64,000 nt of DNA from Nisaea acidiphila (GTDB taxonomy: Bacteria > Pseudomonadota > Alphaproteobacteria > Thalassobaculales > Thalassobaculaceae): contig NZ_CP102480.1 in assembly GCF_024662015.1 (NCBI RefSeq), positions 1,894,501-1,958,500 on the forward strand, given 5' to 3'. The translations under genes were made by a program, and so were the position numbers. Below are positions 44,311 through 52,021 of the stretch, one piece after another. The notes beneath the pieces were generated by a model. The model ran no database searches, was not told the origin of the DNA, and was given only the letters and a program-made list of their open reading frames with translations. Within the stretch, counting starts at the first letter, position 1. The number at the start of each line of letters is the position of its first letter.

Positions 44311-44332
44311 AATTGTCTGAAGGAGTTCCGCC

Positions 44333-44548
44333 GTGAGCGAAAAGACGATCACACGTACCATCAAACGCTATGGAAACGGCGCCATGGTGCCTATCCACCG
44401 CGCGGATCTTGAAGAGCTGGACGCAGCAGTCGGCTCGACCGTTCAGATAACCTTGCGCAAAGTCGACGATTCTTACGAGGCCACGCGCAAGTCAGCCAAG
44501 CGCATGCGGCAGAGATTCTCCCGCACGCTGGAACTGCTCGGAAGGTGA
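44333..44548 (+). CDS. AbrB/MazE-like antitoxin
   Basis: A 71-residue protein with a short AbrB/MazE-like swapped-hairpin segment (IKRYGNGAMVPIHRADLEELDAAVGSTVQITL) and a basic helical tail that would bind the toxin. It starts at GTG after AAGGAG. The stop overlaps the toxin GTG (GTGA), so translation is coupled. It should bind its own promoter and neutralise Doc. Confidence 0.78.
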   Translation: MSEKTITRTIKRYGNGAMVPIHRADLEELDAAVGSTVQITLRKVDDSYEATRKSAKRMRQRFSRTLELLGR

Positions 44549-44949
44549 CGGACTTCGTCTGGCCGGACAAGACCGCCTTGCTCGACGATTTCGCCGAGTA
44601 TTTCGAGGAAGTCGGCCAGATTCTCCAGATCCGATCCATCGAGGATCTTGAGGCCGGGCTGGACCGTGCCCGCACCGCATTCGACTACACACCCGACGCC
44701 GATGCGGCTGCGATCGCGGCCATCATTTTCGAGGGCGTAACCACACGGCACGCCCTGGTCGACGGAAACAAGCGACTTGGCTGGCAGGCCATGACCACGT
44801 TCCTCGATATGAACGGCATCTGGTTCGACCCGCCCGAGCTCGATGCTTATCACATCGCCATGGCGGTCATCCGCCACGAGGCGGCATTGGACGATCTCGC
44901 ACAGTTCATCCGCGACCATACCAGCTCCGTGGACCCGCTCTCCGAATAG
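44545..44949 (+). CDS. doc: Doc/Fic family toxin
   Basis: A 134-residue Doc-type protein. The Fic-fold motif is HALVDGNKRLGW (residues 69-80), with the catalytic His, Asp, Asn, Lys and Arg. The usual aromatic (HxF) is a leucine. Doc toxins phosphorylate EF-Tu and stop translation. The pair sits between the tape measure and distal tail genes, the same orientation as the operon. It may hold the cluster in the genome or act against other phages. Confidence 0.85.
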   Translation: MTDFVWPDKTALLDDFAEYFEEVGQILQIRSIEDLEAGLDRARTAFDYTPDADAAAIAAIIFEGVTTRHALVDGNKRLGWQAMTTFLDMNGIWFDPPELDAYHIAMAVIRHEAALDDLAQFIRDHTSSVDPLSE

Positions 44950-45003
44950 AGAGGCCGCGCGGGGCGAAGCATGCTCCGCCCCACTCATCCCCGGAGAACA
45001 GAT

Positions 45004-46512
45004 ATGAGCCGCTTCGATGCGCTAGTTGCGGACCCGTTCTCGGTCCGGCGCTATCTGGCGATCCTGGAGCCGTACGATCCGTCCGTCTCCGCGACTATTC
45101 CGCTCTATCTGAGCGATCACGGATTCGCCACCGAACCGGCGGACAGTCCGTCGAACCGCTATTTCGACGCCAGACTGCTCTCCGCCCTCAGTTTCGAGCG
45201 GCACCTCTACCGGAGCGGCGAGCTCGGCGGCCGGTCAGTGCCCGGCTTCGGGACACTTGATGTCAACAATGCCGACGGCGGACTCGACCACTGGCGTGAT
45301 CTCGCTTTCGACGGGAGACGCGTGCGGCTTCTGCTCGGCGGCAACGACTTCCGGCTCGCCGAATACCGCACCGTGTTCGACGGGACCGCCGAGCGGATCG
45401 AGTTCGACGACGACCGGGTCCGGCTGCACCTCCGGGACCTCCAGGTTTTGTTCGAGCGGCCGTTGCAGGAAAATCTCTATCAAGGCACCGGCGGAATGGA
45501 AGGCGGCGCGGGACTTTCCGGCCGGACAAAGCCGCTCTGTTACGGCCGCTGTTTTCATGTGCCCGCCGTGCTGGTCGAAGGGGCGACCCTCACCTATCAG
45601 GTCCATGACGGACCGGTCGGGGGAATCGACGCCGTGTTCGACAGCGGCGTCGCGCTGACCCCGGGTAGCTCGCCACCGGATCCGGGCCATTTCTCCACCG
45701 ATCTCGCCGCCGGCACCTTCCGGCTCGGCAGCGCGCCGGCCGGACCGGTCACCGCTGATGTGCGCGGCGACGCAAGCGCGGGGGCTTATGTCGAGGATGT
45801 GGGGAGCCTCCTGATCCGCATCGCGATGCGCGCACCTGGCCTGACGGATATCGACTGGACCGCTTTTGCGGATCTCACCATCGCCGCTCCGATGGCCACG
45901 GGCTTCTTCGCATCGGAAGCAACGGACCTTCTGGCCGCGCTTGACGCGCTCGCCGATGCGGCGGGAGCCCATTTCGGCTTCGACAGGAGCGGGCGTTTCA
46001 CCGCCGGCCGCCTCGATGAGCCGGAAACGGAAGCCGCCGAAAGTTTCGACGAGACCGCCATTCTCGGCCTGGAGCGGGAACCGGCGGCGCTGCCATTCTG
46101 GCGCCTGCGTCTTGGCTACGGCCGGCATTGGCGCCCCCTCTCCGAGGGTGAGAGCGCCGCGTCGCTCGGCGCCGGGGCGCGGACCGATCTTGCGGAGCAC
46201 TTTCGCTATGCCGAAACATCCGACGGCGCGATCCGGACCCGGCACCGGCTTGCGCGCGACCTGCAGCAGGAAAGCCTGATTGCGACCGGAGCCGACGCTG
46301 CCGCCGAGGCACTGCGCAGATTGACCCTGTTCGGAACGGCCCGCGATCTCTTCCGCGTCCGTGTAAAGACCCGGCCCTACAGCCTCGCGCTCGGAACCAC
46401 CATCCTCCTCCGCTATCCCCGCCACGGGCTGGACGACGGGCGAAACCTTGTCCTGGTCGGGCTCGCCGAGGACAGCGCCTATGACGAAGCCGAACTGACC
46501 CTTTGGGGATAG
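45004..46512 (+). CDS. Phage distal tail protein
   Basis: A 502-residue protein not assigned to a named family. It has MSRFDALVADPFSVRRYLAILEPYDPSV, many beta-strand-like segments (VRLLLGGNDFRLAEYRTVFDG) and RLRLGYGRHW near the end. The position after the tape measure and a beta-rich composition suggest a baseplate-hub or distal tail role. A CGGAGAACAG ribosome site precedes the ATG. Confidence 0.65.
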   Translation: MSRFDALVADPFSVRRYLAILEPYDPSVSATIPLYLSDHGFATEPADSPSNRYFDARLLSALSFERHLYRSGELGGRSVPGFGTLDVNNADGGLDHWRDLAFDGRRVRLLLGGNDFRLAEYRTVFDGTAERIEFDDDRVRLHLRDLQVLFERPLQENLYQGTGGMEGGAGLSGRTKPLCYGRCFHVPAVLVEGATLTYQVHDGPVGGIDAVFDSGVALTPGSSPPDPGHFSTDLAAGTFRLGSAPAGPVTADVRGDASAGAYVEDVGSLLIRIAMRAPGLTDIDWTAFADLTIAAPMATGFFASEATDLLAALDALADAAGAHFGFDRSGRFTAGRLDEPETEAAESFDETAILGLEREPAALPFWRLRLGYGRHWRPLSEGESAASLGAGARTDLAEHFRYAETSDGAIRTRHRLARDLQQESLIATGADAAAEALRRLTLFGTARDLFRVRVKTRPYSLALGTTILLRYPRHGLDDGRNLVLVGLAEDSAYDEAELTLWG

Positions 46513-47370
46513 ATGGATATGGGCAACATGCTGATCGTCTACCGCAACTATCTCGACGCGGCGGCGCTTTCGGGCGGCGCCTGGAGCGAGGGACTGCCGC
46601 TGGAGAACCTCGCCCACCCGCATCCGAGCCGGATTGCGAGGAGCGAAGGTGCGGCGAGCGGAAGCTGCTGGTTCGAAGCTGATTTCGGCGCCCGGAGCCC
46701 GGTCAGCTTCGCCGGTATCCTGAACCATAATCTCTCCCAGCGCGGCGCCTGGCGCGTCCGGCTGCATAACGGCGATGCGGAACAGCCCGAGCTTGATACC
46801 GGCATGGTACCGATCTGGCCGCGCGTAGTGCCGTTCGGGACCGGGCATTGGGGCGAGTTCCAATGGGGCGGCCATCTCGACACGCGGACCGCTGAAACCT
46901 ACGGGATCGGCGCCTATGCGTTGCTGCCTGCCGCCCGCCGCGTGCGGTATGTGCGCATAGATCTCGAGGACCCTGACAATTCCGCCGGCTACCTGCAGGC
47001 GGGACGGGCCCTGATCGCACCCGCTTGGACACCGAGCGTGAACCTGCAATATGGCTGGAGCATCGAGCAGGTGGACGAGAGCCGGATCGTCAAATCCCGC
47101 GGCGGTCAGGCCTATTTCGACGCAAAGCCCAAATATCGCCGCCTGCGCTTCCGGATCGAGCATCTCGATATCGACGAGATGCTCGCCAATGCCTACGAGC
47201 TGGAACGGCTGAAAGGCACCGGCGGCGACATCCTCGCCATGGTCGATCCGGAAGATACCGCTCATCTGCACCGCCGCACCGTCTACGGCCGGATCGCCGA
47301 GACAACGCCGATCGTGAACGACGTCTACGACCGGTATTCCAAGGAATTCGTCATAGAGGAGCTGTATTGA
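46513..47370 (+). CDS. Phage tail protein, beta-rich
   Basis: A 285-residue protein starting next to the previous stop, with strand-rich segments such as FEADFGARSPVSFAGIL and VRYVRIDLEDPDNS that look like a jelly-roll/galactose-binding fold. It shares a one-base stop/start overlap with the next gene (TGATG). It is probably part of the tail tip or a host-binding adaptor. Confidence 0.62.
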   Translation: MDMGNMLIVYRNYLDAAALSGGAWSEGLPLENLAHPHPSRIARSEGAASGSCWFEADFGARSPVSFAGILNHNLSQRGAWRVRLHNGDAEQPELDTGMVPIWPRVVPFGTGHWGEFQWGGHLDTRTAETYGIGAYALLPAARRVRYVRIDLEDPDNSAGYLQAGRALIAPAWTPSVNLQYGWSIEQVDESRIVKSRGGQAYFDAKPKYRRLRFRIEHLDIDEMLANAYELERLKGTGGDILAMVDPEDTAHLHRRTVYGRIAETTPIVNDVYDRYSKEFVIEELY

Positions 47371-48401
47371 TGAGCTGGTCCGCAACCATCGGCGATCGGA
47401 CGTTCACCGAGGCCAATCTCGACGGCAATGCCTATGCGGAGGAGGAGTCCGGCTTTCCGGCCATCGTCCGCGCCATCGCCGAGGAGACGGCGGCGCTGAA
47501 GGGGGTTGCCGCCCTGTCGACATCGTCCCGCGTGCCGGCTTCCGGTTCTGTCGCCTTCGCCCTAGGCGCCGCTCCGCCGCCGGCGTGGAAACCGGGGCAG
47601 GTACTGCGGGCATCCAGCGCGGGCGACACGACCCATTTCATGGTCGGCACCATCACTGCAATCTCCGACGGGGAGATTACACTAGATGTCAGCTTTCCGG
47701 GCGGTTCCGGCGCGCGCGAGGACTGGGTTCTCACCTACCCGCTCTTCTGGCCCTATCTGAGGCTCAACGGCGGCACGATCTCGGGCGGGCTCAAGATCGA
47801 CGGACATTCCCTGCTGCTGAACGCACCGCCGGAACAGTTTCTCTATGTCCGCATGATGCGAAACGAGCAGAAATTCCTCGATTTCGGTCTCGACGATACG
47901 CCGGTGACCGGCACCGCCAGCGGTAGCCGCGTCTACCTGCATACCTTCGACAATAACGGCGGCTGGACAGGCCGTCCGCTGGAGATCGATCGGGCAACCG
48001 GAGAGATCCGTACCTTGAGCATCGACGTTCAAGAGAATGCGCTGATGCGGGCCGATCTCCGTGGAACGCGCATGGGCATCGAGGCCCTGGGTTCGCTCGG
48101 AACCGAAACCGTGTCGATCACCGCAGACCGCTGGAATGCGTTGGCCGCCACCATGGACGGCAATCCGACCTTCGATTTCACGGTCCTCGGCAACGGGTTC
48201 GAATATACGCGCAAGTTGCGCCTGACTCAGGGAACCGGGGGCGGGTTCGTGCCGATCTGGACGCTCGGCGGAGACGCCGCCGGCGTGAAGCGGATCGGTG
48301 TCCAGCCGGGTTACGCGAACCAGCCGGCAGGCACCGTCACTCGGGTCACCGCCGAGGTTTGGGGCAGCGAGCTCCGGCTTTGGGAAACCGAGGAGCACTG
48401 A
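47370..48401 (+). CDS. Tail fibre-like protein
   Basis: A 343-residue protein. It opens with SWSATIGDRTFTEANLDGNAYAEE, and has WPYLRLNGGTISGGLKIDG, a segment common to fibre or baseplate proteins that carry a shaft. The end is beta-rich (VTRVTAEVWGSELRLWETEEH). It is likely a tail fibre or side appendage. The start ATG overlaps the previous stop. Confidence 0.65.
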   Translation: MSWSATIGDRTFTEANLDGNAYAEEESGFPAIVRAIAEETAALKGVAALSTSSRVPASGSVAFALGAAPPPAWKPGQVLRASSAGDTTHFMVGTITAISDGEITLDVSFPGGSGAREDWVLTYPLFWPYLRLNGGTISGGLKIDGHSLLLNAPPEQFLYVRMMRNEQKFLDFGLDDTPVTGTASGSRVYLHTFDNNGGWTGRPLEIDRATGEIRTLSIDVQENALMRADLRGTRMGIEALGSLGTETVSITADRWNALAATMDGNPTFDFTVLGNGFEYTRKLRLTQGTGGGFVPIWTLGGDAAGVKRIGVQPGYANQPAGTVTRVTAEVWGSELRLWETEEH

Positions 48402-48404
48402 GCC

Positions 48405-49034
48405 ATGTGGATCATCGAGGATGGCCTTGACGGCACGGCAACCGGCGTCAGATGGGATCCCCTGGAAACGGCCGCAACTCTTTCCGACGGCGACCGGGTT
48501 GCCTCATATAGCAACTTCAGCCCGGTCCTAGTGGGGCGCGGTACCCGGTCCGTGACCGGGAAGACCGGCGGCAAATGGTATGTCGAGATAAGAAGTCTCT
48601 ATTTCCGTCCTGACCGGGTCTTCTGTGGCTTCGACATCGATGGCGACCAGGACCTCTTCTCCGATGCGCCCACGGACTTCGTCGGCCCGGCCACGATGGC
48701 CTCGACGACGCCGTTTGCCTCGACTGTCGAGGCCGTGACCGTCGATGCCAGCGGGACCCCGATCGAGCTCGCTTGCGGCGATGCGATCGCTCTGGCGCTC
48801 GATCTCGATGCCGGCAAGCTCTGGATCGGCGCGCTCAATCCTTGGGAACGGGAAGTTTCCTGGCATGGCGCCGCCGATCCGGCCTCCGGCAGCGGCGCCC
48901 AGTTCACCGCTTTGCCCGCAGGAACCTATCACCTCTTCTGCGCGCTGACGGCGAACGACGAGGCACTGCATGCCAGCATGGAGATCCCCGAGATCGCGCG
49001 TGGACGCCCGCCCGGCGGTTTCACCGTCTGGTAG
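48405..49034 (+). CDS. SPRY-like domain tail protein
   Basis: A 209-residue protein with the B30.2/SPRY pattern: GKWYVEIRSL, VFCGFDID, then GDAIALALDLDAGKLWIGAL. SPRY-like domains occur in some phage tail proteins and suggest binding to a surface ligand. As the last large structural gene it is the best candidate for the receptor-binding tip. This is inference. Confidence 0.7.
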   Translation: MWIIEDGLDGTATGVRWDPLETAATLSDGDRVASYSNFSPVLVGRGTRSVTGKTGGKWYVEIRSLYFRPDRVFCGFDIDGDQDLFSDAPTDFVGPATMASTTPFASTVEAVTVDASGTPIELACGDAIALALDLDAGKLWIGALNPWEREVSWHGAADPASGSGAQFTALPAGTYHLFCALTANDEALHASMEIPEIARGRPPGGFTVW

Positions 49035-49076
49035 CCGGCCGCGGCCCGATTTCCCTCGTTTCGAAAGAGCCTTCCC

Positions 49077-49319
49077 ATGTCCGCAAAATCCCTTGTGGCC
49101 GCAATGGCCGTCTCGCTCTGGCTTCCCGCATGCGCCGACCCCGAGGCCGCCGCCCGCCTGGAGATCCGCCGCCAGAACGCGCTCGCGACAATCGAAGCTT
49201 TGCGCGAGACCTATTGCGCGCTTTCGCCCGCGACCCGTCGGCGGCTTCGCGCGGCGGGTGAGATCGATCCCGAATTCGACACGTGCGTCCCTGCCACTGC
49301 CACGGAGAAAGCAGAATGA
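49077..49319 (+). CDS. Small lipoprotein-like protein
   Basis: An 80-residue protein. A short hydrophobic start runs to LWLPACADPEAA, where WLPAC may be a lipobox (not ideal, proline at -2). The rest is helical. It overlaps the next gene by ATGA. An outer spanin-like lipoprotein is one option; no proof. Confidence 0.5.
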   Translation: MSAKSLVAAMAVSLWLPACADPEAAARLEIRRQNALATIEALRETYCALSPATRRRLRAAGEIDPEFDTCVPATATEKAE

Positions 49320-49498
49320 AACTGAACGGACACTGGCTCCTGGCACGGCTGCGGGAACGCAGCACCTGGCTTGGCATCACCGGCTGCCTCGCCTCCCTCG
49401 GCCTCGTCATCGCGCCGGAACTGGGCGAAGCGATAGCCGGTTTCGGTGTTGCCGCCGCCGGCTTGATCGCGGTTGTGACCGCCGACCGGGTGGATTGA
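49316..49498 (+). CDS. Small two-helix membrane protein, holin candidate
   Basis: A 60-residue protein with two hydrophobic segments (WLGITGCLASLGLVIAPEL and AIAGFGVAAAGLIAVVTA) joined by a short turn. Small two-helix proteins at the end of a tail operon are often holins. No lysin is next to it. The start was chosen for the overlap with the gene before. Confidence 0.55.
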   Translation: MKLNGHWLLARLRERSTWLGITGCLASLGLVIAPELGEAIAGFGVAAAGLIAVVTADRVD

Positions 49499-49509
49499 GG
49501 AGCGCGCGC

Positions 49510-49749
49510 ATGATGAGCGATGACGACGCCCGGCGCGTGGTTCGGGCGACCCTTACCGAACTCGGGCTCGATGTGACCTCGCCCGCGCGGGTGATCCAGG
49601 CCCAACACGACTTCGCCTACCTGCGCCACCAGCGTAATCTTTCGGAAAAGATCGGCATCGGCGTCCGTCTGATGGTGCTGACCAGCATCATCAGCGCCGG
49701 TCTTGCGGTGATCTGGCTCGGCATCCGGCACGCCCTGGCGCTGAAATAG
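49510..49749 (+). CDS. Small single-pass membrane protein
   Basis: A 79-residue protein. The N-terminal 50 residues are polar and helical (DDARRVVRATLTELGLDV), then one membrane segment follows (LMVLTSIISAGLAVIWLGI). It is last in the phage-like operon and ends 6 bases before the converging glycosyltransferase. It could be an inner spanin-like or holin-accessory protein. Confidence 0.55.
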   Translation: MMSDDDARRVVRATLTELGLDVTSPARVIQAQHDFAYLRHQRNLSEKIGIGVRLMVLTSIISAGLAVIWLGIRHALALK

Positions 49750-49755
49750 GCGGGC

Positions 49756-51060
49756 CTAGCGCCAATGCTCGGCGACCCAGCCGCCCCCGATCATGTGCGG
49801 TTTGGGATTCGTCGGGAAAGTGACGATGCGGGTATCGGTCTTCGCCAATTCTTCGGCATCGAGATCGGGGTGCAGTCCCCGGAAAAGCCGGACGAGTCCC
49901 TTTGGGAAAGTATCGAGGCCCGGCATGCATTCCTCGATCCAGTCCTGATCGCCGATCAGACGCTGGAGATCGTCTCTCCGGATCCGCTGCGAGACAGGTG
50001 CCGCGAAAGATCGGTCGAACAGCATCACCGAGGAATTGAAGCAGGGAGAATCGGGATGCTCGAGGATGTGGAAGCCGACTTTCAAGCCGCCAATGAAATC
50101 GAGATCCCCGACCACAACCGTATCCAGATCGAGATAGAAGACAGTCTCGTCGGCGAGCGGAACCCTCGGATCGAACAACGCCAGCTTCGCCCACCAGCCC
50201 CTGACCTGAAGCCCGGAGATATCGACCACACCCACCTCGGGCCTGAGCCCCTTCGGATCGTCCGTGTAGCAGACGAACCGCCAGTCGCCCGGCAGATGGC
50301 GCCGGACCATGGAATAGAGCCGGTTCACATAATCGGACCCGTACTTGGTGCCGTGCTTGACGCAGCCGACGGTGAGGCGGTCGAGATCGACGGTTCGCGC
50401 ATCGCCGCGAACCGACGGCGGGCCGTCGCGCAGTAGCGTCTCCGCCCGTGCGAGCGTGCGTCCCAAGAAATCGTGCTCGACGGCGAAGGGGCATGCCTCG
50501 ATGGTCCGGACCGCCAGTTCGCAGTCTCCGAGGTTGATCCGGATCCGCGCCAGCCGCGCGAGCAAAGATCCGACCAGCCTCGCCTGCTCCCGGCTTGGAT
50601 CCGTACCGAACCGCCCGAGCGTCATATCGAGGAGGCCTTCCAGAACCGGAACGGCCTGCTCGAAAGCTCCCTGCGAGTAGAGCGCACGCGCTATCGCACC
50701 GAGCACATTGACCTCGACATCGAACGAGCCGCCCGCTGCCTTGAGAGCTTCGAGCAGCGCAAGACCCTCGTCGAAACGCCCGGTTTCGGTCAGCAAGGTG
50801 GCAAGGCGGAAGGTGTAGCCCGGATGGTCGGGGGAATCGGCGTGGAGGAGCCGCATGTGCCCGAGCGCCGCTTCCAGGTCCCGTTCCAGATGGTTCACGC
50901 CGCCATCCCGCCGGGCGCCTGCGGCTTGCGTATAGTGCTGGACCAGTCTCTTCCGGAGATTGTGCGCCTCGTCCGCAGAAATGGCCCCGCGGAGACGCTC
51001 TTCGGCTTCCGCCACGGCGCCCGCCTCACCCCTGGATATCCGTTCGGCTAATGTCGTCAT
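49756..51060 (-). CDS. TPR-glycosyltransferase-like protein
   Basis: A 434-residue protein. The N-terminal half has helical repeats in TPR style (LATLLTETGRFDEGLALLEAL, RALYSQGAFEQAVPVLEGLL). The C-terminal half is a glycosyltransferase-like domain with a DxD motif in FYLDLDTVVVGDLDF, and GWWAKLALF before it. Acceptor and sugar are unknown. ATG 51060 is preferred over the TTG at 51090. It converges with the last phage-like gene with 6 bases between them, so it probably marks host sequence. Protein, polysaccharide or flagellin targets are all possible. Confidence 0.75.
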   Translation of the reverse strand: MTTLAERISRGEAGAVAEAEERLRGAISADEAHNLRKRLVQHYTQAAGARRDGGVNHLERDLEAALGHMRLLHADSPDHPGYTFRLATLLTETGRFDEGLALLEALKAAGGSFDVEVNVLGAIARALYSQGAFEQAVPVLEGLLDMTLGRFGTDPSREQARLVGSLLARLARIRINLGDCELAVRTIEACPFAVEHDFLGRTLARAETLLRDGPPSVRGDARTVDLDRLTVGCVKHGTKYGSDYVNRLYSMVRRHLPGDWRFVCYTDDPKGLRPEVGVVDISGLQVRGWWAKLALFDPRVPLADETVFYLDLDTVVVGDLDFIGGLKVGFHILEHPDSPCFNSSVMLFDRSFAAPVSQRIRRDDLQRLIGDQDWIEECMPGLDTFPKGLVRLFRGLHPDLDAEELAKTDTRIVTFPTNPKPHMIGGGWVAEHWR

Positions 51061-51129
51061 CAAGTCACCCGGAACGCCCGCAGCCCGCAAAGAGCGCGAC
51101 CCTATCAGACTTCCGGACGGAGGGGAGGA

Positions 51130-51933
51130 TCAGGGTTTCAGAAGCGTGCGTTCGGCGAGGTCGATGCGTTCGGACGCGCCGGTGATATGCCCGACCACCA
51201 TACCGAACAGCCCTTCCGATTCCAGCCGGACCGGAACCCAGGGCCCGTCCTCCGTCAGGCGGCTCACCCAGAGACGCGTGCGCGCACCGGTCTTATCCTT
51301 GCCGAACCAGGGCTTCTTATAGCCGCCCGCGAGGGTCTCGTACGTCACCTCGCAGATATCCGCAGGGCCGCTGAAGGCGCTGTAATCGGTTTTCGGCAGG
51401 CGATCGCTCCCGGCGGGACTCAAGCGGAAATCGGTCCGCGTACGGCCATTGAAAACGGGAAGCTCCGACTCGCAGGGATGACCGTCCGATTTCAGCGCCA
51501 GCGCGACAACGGCGGCATAGGGATCGATGGTATCGAGCTGCAGCGCTTCCGGCACCGCGTCGCGCTTCTCGGGGTCGCGCGGCGGGTGGACGGAGACTTC
51601 CGGCGCAGCACCGATACGGCTCTTCAGAGACGTCCGCCGCGGCTCGCCGTCGAAGGTTCCCGTACTTCGGAACATCCGCGGCCGGACCCGGCCCTCCGCG
51701 AGCACGCCGCGGCCCTCGCTCATGACTTCGATCGGGAAGAAGTAATCGAGGATGCCGGTCGACCGGGCGCTGGTGGTCACCCGGTAATCGGCGGCGCTGT
51801 ATTCGATCTTGGAGTCGAACTCGGCGACGGAGAAGCCGCCGAAATAAATCGCATAGGAGAGATCGAGTTCGCGGGCGTCGGATTTTCCCGCCAGCACGAC
51901 CGCGCCAACCAGTCCCGCAATGAGCCACCGCAT
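51130..51933 (-). CDS. DUF3108 domain protein
   Basis: A 267-residue exported protein with a signal sequence (RWLIAGLVGAVVLAGKSDA) and a DUF3108-like lipocalin-style barrel. Visible parts include LDLSYAIYFGGFSVAEFDSKI and GILDYFFPIEVMSEGRG. Function is unknown; in alphaproteobacteria it is a common periplasmic protein. ATG 51933 has GAGGGGACGAG upstream. Confidence 0.82.
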   Translation of the reverse strand: MRWLIAGLVGAVVLAGKSDARELDLSYAIYFGGFSVAEFDSKIEYSAADYRVTTSARSTGILDYFFPIEVMSEGRGVLAEGRVRPRMFRSTGTFDGEPRRTSLKSRIGAAPEVSVHPPRDPEKRDAVPEALQLDTIDPYAAVVALALKSDGHPCESELPVFNGRTRTDFRLSPAGSDRLPKTDYSAFSGPADICEVTYETLAGGYKKPWFGKDKTGARTRLWVSRLTEDGPWVPVRLESEGLFGMVVGHITGASERIDLAERTLLKP

Positions 51934-51978
51934 GATCTCGTCCCCTCGACGCAAGTGCGTATGGCTTCAGATAATGGA

Positions 51979-52007
51979 GAGCGGCGGCGGGTCAAGCGCC
52001 GCCGCTC
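51979..52007 (-). terminator. Hairpin after ahcY
   Basis: GAGCGGCGGCG and CGCCGCCGCTC form a perfect 11-base stem with a 7-base loop, 15 bases beyond the ahcY stop on the minus strand. The following bases are only weakly T-rich. Confidence 0.6.
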
Positions 52008-52021
52008 TTCACAATGTGGTT

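Larger units (their letters stand above)
29742..49749. mobile_element. Phage-derived particle cluster (gene-transfer-agent-like or remnant prophage)
   Basis: From the S24 repressor to the last small membrane gene lie about 20 kb of tightly packed phage genes: packaging, portal, scaffold, coat, connector, tail tube, chaperones, tape measure and tail tip. Apart from the repressor all are on the plus strand. There is no integrase, excisionase, replication gene or identifiable endolysin, and I found no flanking direct repeats by eye. Codon use and GC richness look like the host. Host-type cheZ and Doc cassettes interrupt it. Both boundaries are inferred. Confidence 0.75.

Noticed and set aside
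29742-49749. Active complete prophage
   Set aside because: No integrase, excision, replication or recognisable lysin gene is present in the window, and no att repeats were found by eye. This does not exclude helper-dependent activity.
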